Of a stretch of 36,534 bases of DNA, positions 30,268 to 36,534 are shown piece after piece. The position numbers and the translations under genes are program-made. The stretch comes from JBNLAN01 sp050302175 (lineage in GTDB: Bacteria > Pseudomonadota > Zetaproteobacteria > Mariprofundales > Mariprofundaceae): positions 1 to 36,534 of the forward strand of contig JBNLAN010000027.1 of the NCBI GenBank assembly GCA_050302175.1. The letters run 5' to 3'. The notes beneath the pieces are model-generated. The model did no database searches and was not told the DNA's origin. It saw only the letters and a program-made list of their open reading frames with translations. Within the stretch, counting starts at the first letter, position 1. Each line of letters starts with the position of its first letter.

Positions 30268-33200
30268 TCCGGCTTCTCCTCACTCGATCAAACTTTTCGC
30301 GCACAGGCTGCCATGTTTTGCAACGCAAATGCAAAGCCTCCGGGCCAAAACGCGCCTCCAGCAGCTCCTGCGCCGACTCATCCCAGCCCAGGGCATCGGG
30401 AACCTCAAGCTCGGCGGTACTGCCGCCGGGCAGGTGCACATGCAGCGCCAATACTACCTTGCCCGGCTTTTCCTGCATCATCGATTTCACCCGGGCAATG
30501 GTCATCTCATCCCAGGCAATGCTGCTGGTGGTGATTGTTGCCCGCGTGACCAGTTCGGGAAGAATATCGTCGATCACAGTAATACTTTCGGCCTTGAGAT
30601 TCGGCTCCTCGCGCGTTTTATCAACGCTACCGGCGATCAGCAATGGTTTGTCGGCGGCAAGCATCTCCGCTACTTCTGCATAGAGCTTGGTGAAACAGAC
30701 CATCTCGGCATTGCCGGTGAGATCCTCCAGCTGCACAAACGCCATCGGTCCGCGCGCCGCATGATGCACGCGCAAGCCTGCAACCCCTGCCGCCACCACC
30801 ACCTCGGCGCCATCCTCCAGCTCACCGAAACTCGCCAGTGTGGCCGTACCCAGACCGCTGATGCGCCCCAGATACTCCTCCAGCGGGTGGCCGGTGAGAT
30901 AAAAACCCAGCACCTCGCGCTCATGCAGCAGGCATTCGCCGACGCTCCATGGATTCGCTTCCGAAGCCGCTTCCGGCTCCGGTTCGGCCACCACAAACAG
31001 GGCGGACTGGCGCGCCGACATCTCCTTGCGCTTGCGGTTGGTCTGCTCGACCAGTGTGGAGAGGTTATCGAGAACATATTGCGGATTCTCGACGATCTCC
31101 TTCAGGGCCCCCGCTTTCAGCATCGCCTCCAGCACACGCTTGTTCATGGTGCCGACCGGAAGCTTCAGCAACATATCTTCCAGAGTGCGGAAACGGGCCG
31201 CTTCCTGATTCTTTTCCCGGTATGCCTCAATTTCACGTACGGTCGCCTCGCCGACCCCTTTCACCGCACCCAGCCCGAAACGCACCGCCCCCTGCTCGGG
31301 CAGAAATTCCCAGCCGGATGCGTTGATATCGGGCGGCAACACCGCGATGCTCATGTTTTTGCAATCGGAAATCAGCGCCGACACCTTGTCGGAGTTGCCC
31401 ATATCGCAGGAGAGGGTGGCCGCCATAAACTCAAGCGGGTAGTGGGCTTTCAGATAGGCGGTCTGGTAGGCGATCAGGGCATAAGCCGCGGAGTGCGATT
31501 TATTGAATCCGTAACCGGCGAACTTCTCCATCAGATCGAAGATATATTCGGCCTTCTCCTCATGGATGCCGTTTTTGATCGAGCCATCCATAAAAATCTT
31601 TCGTTGCTGGGCCATCTCGGCCGGATTCTTCTTGCCCATGGCACGGCGCAGCATATCGGCCTGGCCGAGTGTGTAGCTGGCCAGCACCTGCGCAATCTTC
31701 ATCACCTGTTCCTGATACAGAATCACACCGTAGGTTTCGGAGAGGATCGGCTCGAGCTGCGGCACCGCGTAGACCACCTCCTGCTTGCCGTGTTTACGCG
31801 CAATAAAATCATCCACCATGCCCGACTGCAGCGGCCCCGGACGATACAGGGCCACCAGCGCCACGATATCTTCAAAGCAGTCGGGGCGTATGCGGGTCAG
31901 GAGATCGCGCATGCCCGAGGATTCGAGCTGGAACACCGCCCCCGAAGCGCCACGCTGCAGCAGCCTGAAGGTAGCACCATCATCGAGCGGAATCATACCA
32001 AGATCGAAATCAGGGGCCTGCTTCTTCACATGCTCACAGGCCATATGCAGTACGGTGAGGGTTTTCAGGCCCAGAAAATCGAACTTGATCAGCCCCACCT
32101 TCTCGGCGCACTTCATATCCCACTGCACCACCATGCCATCTTCGCGCGGATCCTTGTAAAGCGGTGCGGTTTCGACCAGCGGCTCCCGCCCGATCACCAC
32201 GCCGGCAGCGTGCTTGCCTGCGTGCCGGTGCAACCCTTCAAGGCGCGTGGCGATATCAAACAGGCGTGCTACTTCGCCATCCTTATCGAGCATCTTCTGC
32301 AGGCGCGGCTCGGTGGCCAGCGCCTTCTCCAGCGTGATATTGAGATCGTTCGGCACCAGCTTGGCTATCTCGTCCACCTTCGCATACGGCATATCCAGTA
32401 CGCGACCCACATCGCGCACCACCGCCTTCGCCTTCATCGAACCGTAGGTGATGATCTGCGACACGTGGTCACTGCCATATTTTGCGGTTACGTAGTCGAT
32501 CACCTCGCCGCGCCGGTCCATGCAGAAATCCACATCGAAATCGGGCATCGAGATACGCTCGGGATTGAGGAAGCGCTCGAACAGCAATCCGTAGCGCAAG
32601 GGATCGAGATCGGTAATACCGAGCACATAAGCCACCAGCGATCCTGCACCCGAGCCACGCCCCGGCCCCACCGGGATATCGTGCTGCTTCGCCCAGCGGA
32701 TGAAGTCGGATACGATCAGAAAATAGCCCGGGAAACCCATCTTCTCGATCACATCGAGCTCGAAACTGAGCCGCTCCTCATACTCCTCGCGCTTCGCATC
32801 CGGGATGCCGGCCACAATCAGCGGCCAGCGCTCGGAGAGACCATCGGCTGCAAGCTTGCGGATGTATTGCTTAAGCTCCATACCATCCGGGGCCTGAAAA
32901 TCGGGGAGCTGGTAGTTGCCGAACTGCAGATCGACATTGCAGCGGCTGGCGATGTGGATGCAGTTCTCGACTGCCTCCGGCACATCCTCGAACAGCTCCT
33001 GCATATCCTCATAGGACTTCAGATGGCACTCCGGCGTGTAGTGGCCGGCCACATCGTCATTGATGGTGCGATTCTGTTGCAGGGCGAGCATCGCCTCGAA
33101 AGCGTGGAAATCCTCGCGCGCAAGGAAATGGGCGTTATTGCTGGCAACCAGTGGGATCTCTGTTTCGTGCGCCAGCTCGATCAGCATGCGGTTCAGATTC

Positions 33201-33763
33201 TCCTGCCCGGCGGCGCCGTGCCGTTGCAGCTCGATGAAAAAGCAGTTTTCCCCGAAGATATCCTGATACTCCAGTGCCACACGCCTGGCCGCCTCGGCAT
33301 CGCCCTTTTGCAGCAGGCGCTCCACCTCGCCATCCCAGCCGGAGGAGAGCGCGATCAGGCCATCGGCATATTTCCGAAGCAAGGCTTTATCGACGCGCGG
33401 CTTATAGTAGAAACCTTCGAGATAACCGATAGAGACCAGTTTCATCAGGTTCTGCCAGCCCTGGTTGGTGCGTGCCAGCAGCACGATCTGGTGGTAGCGC
33501 GGCGCGCGCGAACCGCCCCCGGTGCTCTTAACCTGATGATCGTCGCAAACATAGAGCTCACAACCGAGAATCGGCTTGATGCCCCGTTTCATGGCAGCGG
33601 AATAGAACTCGACCGCACCGAAGAGATTGCCGTAGTCGGTCAGTGCAAGAGCCGGCTGTCTGAGCTCGGCGGCCTTGTCTAAAAGTGCCGACACCGACGC
33701 CGCGCCGCCCAGCAGCGAAAAATCGGAATGAACATGCAGGTGGGCAAACGGTGCGAATTGCAT
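30257..33763 (-). CDS. dnaE: DNA polymerase III alpha subunit
   Basis: 1168 residues from ATG 33761-33763 (MQFAPFAHLHVHSDFSLL); the open frame extends 23 codons further but the family starts here. N-terminal PHP domain (HLHVHSDFSLL, LALTDYGNLFG), then the palm with GRGSGAGSLVAYVLGITD and PDFDVDFCMDRR, whose aspartates are catalytic, then fingers (HRHAGKHAAGVVI), beta-clamp-binding region and an OB fold (VAAGVAGLRVHH) near the C-terminus. It is the replicative polymerase. It overlaps accA downstream. The 125 bases between this start and fdxA hold the two divergent promoters. Confidence 0.97.
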   Translation of the reverse strand: MQFAPFAHLHVHSDFSLLGGAASVSALLDKAAELRQPALALTDYGNLFGAVEFYSAAMKRGIKPILGCELYVCDDHQVKSTGGGSRAPRYHQIVLLARTNQGWQNLMKLVSIGYLEGFYYKPRVDKALLRKYADGLIALSSGWDGEVERLLQKGDAEAARRVALEYQDIFGENCFFIELQRHGAAGQENLNRMLIELAHETEIPLVASNNAHFLAREDFHAFEAMLALQQNRTINDDVAGHYTPECHLKSYEDMQELFEDVPEAVENCIHIASRCNVDLQFGNYQLPDFQAPDGMELKQYIRKLAADGLSERWPLIVAGIPDAKREEYEERLSFELDVIEKMGFPGYFLIVSDFIRWAKQHDIPVGPGRGSGAGSLVAYVLGITDLDPLRYGLLFERFLNPERISMPDFDVDFCMDRRGEVIDYVTAKYGSDHVSQIITYGSMKAKAVVRDVGRVLDMPYAKVDEIAKLVPNDLNITLEKALATEPRLQKMLDKDGEVARLFDIATRLEGLHRHAGKHAAGVVIGREPLVETAPLYKDPREDGMVVQWDMKCAEKVGLIKFDFLGLKTLTVLHMACEHVKKQAPDFDLGMIPLDDGATFRLLQRGASGAVFQLESSGMRDLLTRIRPDCFEDIVALVALYRPGPLQSGMVDDFIARKHGKQEVVYAVPQLEPILSETYGVILYQEQVMKIAQVLASYTLGQADMLRRAMGKKNPAEMAQQRKIFMDGSIKNGIHEEKAEYIFDLMEKFAGYGFNKSHSAAYALIAYQTAYLKAHYPLEFMAATLSCDMGNSDKVSALISDCKNMSIAVLPPDINASGWEFLPEQGAVRFGLGAVKGVGEATVREIEAYREKNQEAARFRTLEDMLLKLPVGTMNKRVLEAMLKAGALKEIVENPQYVLDNLSTLVEQTNRKRKEMSARQSALFVVAEPEPEAASEANPWSVGECLLHEREVLGFYLTGHPLEEYLGRISGLGTATLASFGELEDGAEVVVAAGVAGLRVHHAARGPMAFVQLEDLTGNAEMVCFTKLYAEVAEMLAADKPLLIAGSVDKTREEPNLKAESITVIDDILPELVTRATITTSSIAWDEMTIARVKSMMQEKPGKVVLALHVHLPGGSTAELEVPDALGWDESAQELLEARFGPEALHLRCKTWQPVREKFDRVRRSRNGT

Positions 33764-33888
33764 CGCGCAAGCGTAACACCATCCCGGCAGTTGTGCGACG
33801 CCCGAACCGCCAATTCCCGGGCTGGAAATCACTCTTCGTTTTATGCTAAGGTCCGTACTGTTATTGTGAATTGTGTGGGGGTGTTCAG

Positions 33889-34233
33889 ATGGCTTTTGTC
33901 GTCACCAAGCTTTGTCAGGACTGCGTCGATACGGCATGCGTTGCTGTCTGTCCGGTCGACTGTTTTTATCAGCCAAGGGAGATATCTGCCGAGCACCCCA
34001 ACATGCTCTATATCTCGCCCGAAGAGTGCATCGACTGCGCCGTGTGCGAGCCGGAATGCCCCTGGGAGGCGATCTATCCCGAAGAGGATGTGCCGGAGGT
34101 GTTCGAAGCGGACATTATGCTCAATGCCGAGTGCGATATCGACCGCGATGCCTTTGTGCTGGCCGAATCGAAAGAGCATACGCCTCCTTCCGCCGACGAG
34201 GTTGCCGCCAACAAGGCCAAGTGGGGCCTGTAA
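33889..34233 (+). CDS. fdxA: 7Fe ferredoxin, FdxA type
   Basis: 114 residues from ATG 33889 (MAFVVTKLCQDC). Cysteines C9, C12, C17, C21 and C25 in CQDCVDTACVAVCPVDC, then CIDCAVCEPECP, match the Azotobacter ferredoxin I layout: one [3Fe-4S] and one [4Fe-4S] cluster, with extra free cysteines. The tail is acidic (residues ~60-114), as in FdxA proteins. It is a low-potential electron carrier; the redox partner is not shown here. A GGGGGTG lies just upstream. rlmN follows 15 bases later on the same strand, so the two may be co-transcribed. Confidence 0.93.
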   Translation: MAFVVTKLCQDCVDTACVAVCPVDCFYQPREISAEHPNMLYISPEECIDCAVCEPECPWEAIYPEEDVPEVFEADIMLNAECDIDRDAFVLAESKEHTPPSADEVAANKAKWGL

Positions 34234-34248
34234 GCTCTTTTCGCCTAC

Positions 34249-35307
34249 ATGCACAATCTGATGACTGACGCACGCCCTGCCCTGACCGGCATGGATCGAG
34301 CCGACCTGCTGCGGCTTTGCGAAGCCGCCGAGGTGAAACCATCGCATGCGGAACGATTGAATGCCTCGGTATTCCGCTATCAAATTACGGATGTGGATCA
34401 AATCCCCGACCTGCCGAACTCCCTGCGCAGCTACATCAAAATCAACCTGCGCAACATCGAGCCGGAGTGCCTCGCCGACCAAAAGGACAGTGATGGCACC
34501 CGTAAATTATTGCTCAAACTCCCTGACGGCGGCGAAGTGGAGACCGTGCTGATCCCGACCGCCGGGCGGCTGACACAGTGCATCTCCACGCAGGTGGGTT
34601 GCGCTGCCGGCTGCACCTTCTGCCTCACCGCCAAGGGGGGACTGGTGCGCAATCTCTCCGCTGCCGAAATGGTGGCGCAGCTGATGTACGCGCAAAACAC
34701 CTCCGGCGAAAAGGTCCGCAATATCGTGCTGATGGGCATGGGCGAACCGCTGCACAATTACGATGAGGTGGCAAAATTCGTGCGCATCGCCGCCGATCCG
34801 CAAGGGCTCGCCTTCTCCCCCAAGCGCATCACCCTCTCCACCTCGGGGCTGGTGCCGGGCATCCGGCGCATGATCGAGGAGAAGCTCCCCTGCTCACTTG
34901 CCGTATCGCTGAACGCCACCACCGATGAGGTGCGCGAAAAGATTATGCCGGTGAACAAGAAATACCCGATTGCAGTACTTATGGATGCCTTACGGGACTA
35001 CATCGCCGCCTTCGGTAGGAAACGCGTGCTGATCGAATATGTGCTACTGAAAGGCATCAACGATTCGCTGGAAGATGCCAGGCGGCTGGTAAAGCTACTC
35101 GATGGCATCGATGCCACGGTGAACCTGCTGCCGTTCAACGCGCATGCCGGCAGCGAATTCGAAAGCCCGGACGACGAACAGGTCTCGCTTTTTCGCGCCG
35201 AACTGGTGAAAGCCAGCCTCGTCGCCGTAGTGCGCGAGTCGCGTGGCCGAGACATCTCTGCCGCCTGCGGCCAGCTGCGCAGCGAATCACGCAGAAAAGC
35301 TATTTAG
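34249..35307 (+). CDS. rlmN: 23S rRNA (A2503-C2)/tRNA (A37-C2) methyltransferase RlmN, radical SAM
   Basis: 352 residues. The radical-SAM cluster motif is CAAGCTFC (CxxxCxxC) after QCISTQVG; MGMGEPLHNYDEV and SVSLNATTDEVR are typical SAM-binding segments, and SRGRDISAACGQL near the C-terminus holds the second catalytic cysteine that forms the methyl-carrying thioether intermediate. The enzyme methylates A2503 in the peptidyl-transferase centre and A37 of some tRNAs. The ATG has a poor ribosome site; a second ATG lies four codons in. Normal length. Confidence 0.96.
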   Translation: MHNLMTDARPALTGMDRADLLRLCEAAEVKPSHAERLNASVFRYQITDVDQIPDLPNSLRSYIKINLRNIEPECLADQKDSDGTRKLLLKLPDGGEVETVLIPTAGRLTQCISTQVGCAAGCTFCLTAKGGLVRNLSAAEMVAQLMYAQNTSGEKVRNIVLMGMGEPLHNYDEVAKFVRIAADPQGLAFSPKRITLSTSGLVPGIRRMIEEKLPCSLAVSLNATTDEVREKIMPVNKKYPIAVLMDALRDYIAAFGRKRVLIEYVLLKGINDSLEDARRLVKLLDGIDATVNLLPFNAHAGSEFESPDDEQVSLFRAELVKASLVAVVRESRGRDISAACGQLRSESRRKAI

Positions 35308-35320
35308 CTCCTTCCGCGAA

Positions 35321-35348
35321 CGTCCGCTTTCGGCCAAAAGCGGACATT
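35321..35348. repeat. 28-base near-palindromic repeat, left copy
   Basis: CGTCCGCTTTCGGCCAAAAG followed by CGGACATT; the outer GTCCGCTTT pairs with AAAGCGGAC. It lies 14 bases after the rlmN stop. Its reverse complement recurs at 36239-36268 with a few changes, so the PIN-like gene lies between inverted copies. Confidence 0.8.
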
Positions 35349-35362
35349 GAAGCCATCTAATC

Positions 35363-36202
35363 CTAGCTCTCCGAGAACATTTCTAGTGCTAGCAAGAAAG
35401 CTTCAAGGCCGTTGTTCCGCCTAGAGAAACAGTGAGCATGTTTGACCTCGAAGTCCAGTTTGGCCAGACGCCTTTCCATGCGTTCAACCATGTCGTGCCA
35501 CCTTCTATCGAGAAGGGCGAAGTCACAATAAGAAGTGGAAAGAATTGCATGTTGATAATCAACAGTGTCATGGTCTGTAAAAGGGGCCTGTTGGTCTATA
35601 ACAATATTTCGAAGAAGCTCGTCCATGATGACTTGCATACGAGACATATCTCGCAATGCCTTAGAGCTTGTCGCTCGTCTTCTATAATTTGGGTCCTGAC
35701 GCTGCTTATTAACTATGTCTGCAATACTTTTATTAGACTCCCGGAATCTTTCTCCAAGTCGATCACGACTGTCTGAGATGGCAGTTAAGATGCCGTTGAA
35801 TGAAAGAGGATTCACTCCTTCGGGGCGGTTCATAGCAAAGCATTTAAGAAACTCACAATCGTCCGGAGGCCGCAAGTTCCGATCGTTTATTTTCAGAGCT
35901 TCTCGCTCTAATGTAGTGAAAGCTGACAATGCGAAGAATACATTTGGCAAAATCCTATTCAGGAATAGCTCAGCCTGAACAGCATGGCTCATATCGTCAG
36001 GCCCAGTAAACTCAGCGAGATTCTGGTGAGACAGAAGTAGTGTTCCTTTTGCATTATGAAGAGCATTAACGAATCGATCTTGAAGACTTATATCATCGGA
36101 AAAGAGCCGAATCGCCCAATGATCCAAATAAACGGTTGGAGCATCAAAAGTCTGCCTTAGCTCAATCTCTTGATCTGGTCTGATATTGAACGCTAAAGAC
36201 AT
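35363..36202 (-). CDS. Lone PIN-like nuclease domain protein
   Basis: 279 residues. Acidic residues in PIN order: D27 in TVYLDHWA, E64 in SHQNLAEF, D215 in DTVDYQHA and D227/D232 in CDFALLDRRW. These fit the four-acid metal site of PIN ribonucleases, with the middle (residues 75-200) an insert rich in Arg and Asn. Most PIN toxins are ~130 residues and sit beside an antitoxin; this one is twice as long and no small partner gene is visible on either side. Only a weak GAG lies before the ATG. Base composition is clearly more AT-rich than rlmN and ligA. The domain call is from motif order only. Confidence 0.55.
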   Translation of the reverse strand: MSLAFNIRPDQEIELRQTFDAPTVYLDHWAIRLFSDDISLQDRFVNALHNAKGTLLLSHQNLAEFTGPDDMSHAVQAELFLNRILPNVFFALSAFTTLEREALKINDRNLRPPDDCEFLKCFAMNRPEGVNPLSFNGILTAISDSRDRLGERFRESNKSIADIVNKQRQDPNYRRRATSSKALRDMSRMQVIMDELLRNIVIDQQAPFTDHDTVDYQHAILSTSYCDFALLDRRWHDMVERMERRLAKLDFEVKHAHCFSRRNNGLEAFLLALEMFSES

Positions 36203-36238
36203 GGCTCACTCATGTCTGATACTGTATATCAAATAATA

Positions 36239-36268
36239 GATGTCCGCATTTGGCCGAAAGCAGTCATT
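36239..36268. repeat. 28-base near-palindromic repeat, right copy
   Basis: GATGTCCGCATTTGGCCGAA then AGCAGTCATT. Matches the reverse complement of 35321-35348 at all but about four positions. Its end covers the ligA stop codon (complement of 36264-36266). Confidence 0.75.
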
Positions 36269-36534
36269 CAAAAAGTTTTAATAGCCCTGCCTCGTCGATC
36301 ACTTCAATGCCAAACTGCTGCGCCTTGGCGAGCTTGGAGCCAGCGCCGGGGCCTGCCACCACCAGATCGGTCTTTTTCGATACGGAACCTGCAGGCTTCG
36401 CCCCCAGCTCGCGCAGTTTCGCCTCGGCGTCACTGCGACTCATCGATTCCAGCGTGCCGGTGACCACCACCGTTTTACCTGCCAGCGGGTGATTCGCATC
36501 CACCACCTTGGCGGCCAGCGGTGCTGGCCATGCG
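36264..36534 (-). CDS. ligA: NAD-dependent DNA ligase, partial (C-terminal BRCT domain)
   Basis: Only the last 90 codons or so are in the window; the gene continues past the right edge. The frame reads AWPAPLAAKVVDANHPLAGK, then TVVVTGTLESMSRSDAEAKL, KLRELGAKPAGSVSKKTDLVV, shortened here, and GPGAGSKLAKAQQFGIEV. This is the BRCT domain of LigA, which seals nicks using NAD+. An internal Val-Val codon pair near 36504 could be mistaken for a start but is inside the gene. The stop codon falls within the repeat at 36239-36268. Confidence 0.93.
   Translation of the reverse strand, partial: AWPAPLAAKVVDANHPLAGKTVVVTGTLESMSRSDAEAKLRELGAKPAGSVSKKTDLVVAGPGAGSKLAKAQQFGIEVIDEAGLLKLFE

Noticed and set aside
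30329..33682. Very long open frame (over 1100 codons) antisense to dnaE
   Set aside because: It mirrors dnaE codon by codon, reads as His/Arg/Gln-rich sequence without motifs, and dnaE is certain.
35321..36268. Integron attC sites around the PIN-like gene
   Set aside because: The repeats lack the GTTRRRY core boxes and lie in inverted, not direct, orientation.

Overview
The window reads as chromosome of a Gram-negative, mid-GC proteobacterium. Supporting signs are dnaE-accA adjacency, a 7Fe ferredoxin of the FdxA type, NAD-dependent DNA ligase, Rho, RlmN, a lipoprotein ApbE and type IV pilus/type II secretion-like genes. The gene mix would fit a Zetaproteobacterium or a gamma/betaproteobacterial relative, but I cannot fix the lineage from sequence alone.

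Layout. 1-2032: end of a Rossmann-fold dehydrogenase, a membrane-anchored glutaredoxin-like protein, a methyltransferase overlapping a HAD nucleotidase. 2041-3714: rho with its terminator, on the minus strand. 3969-7555: a plus-strand set made of a zinc-ribbon/one-TM protein with a pilin-like outer domain, a type IV prepilin with an odd Ser-Asp/Ser-Lys tail, and a PilB/GspE ATPase with four MshEN-like motifs; an HxD dioxygenase-like protein follows (7612-8742). 8795-15164: minus-strand genes: a SpoIIE-type phosphatase coupled to fumC, arfB, a tiny zinc-ribbon ORF coupled to an unknown gene, carA, and hsp20 behind a possible RNA thermometer. 15344-20895: DEAD-box helicase, a Na/Ca-type antiporter and a P-type cation ATPase. 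20977-26505: one very large SpvB/FG-GAP/RHS secreted protein with an unmatched C-terminal tip. 26647-28170: a small cassette holding a Fic gene, bounded by a copy of the 3' end of the intact tRNA-Ser(CGA). 28293-33763: dnaE-accA-apbE (minus strand). 33889-36534: fdxA, rlmN, a lone PIN-like gene between two inverted copies of a 28-base palindromic repeat, and the 3' end of ligA.

The accessory parts most worth attention are: (i) the pilin/ATPase group, where the ATPase looks able to sense cyclic di-GMP and the pilin carries a variable-looking charged tail; (ii) the tRNA-Ser Fic cassette, with a perfect 16-base inverted repeat in front of a Fic protein that ends in a putative winged helix, suggesting self-regulation; (iii) the RHS protein with no visible immunity gene; (iv) the PIN cassette between rlmN and ligA; (v) the hsp20 leader. 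Functions are assigned from motifs and remembered family features; no database search was possible.
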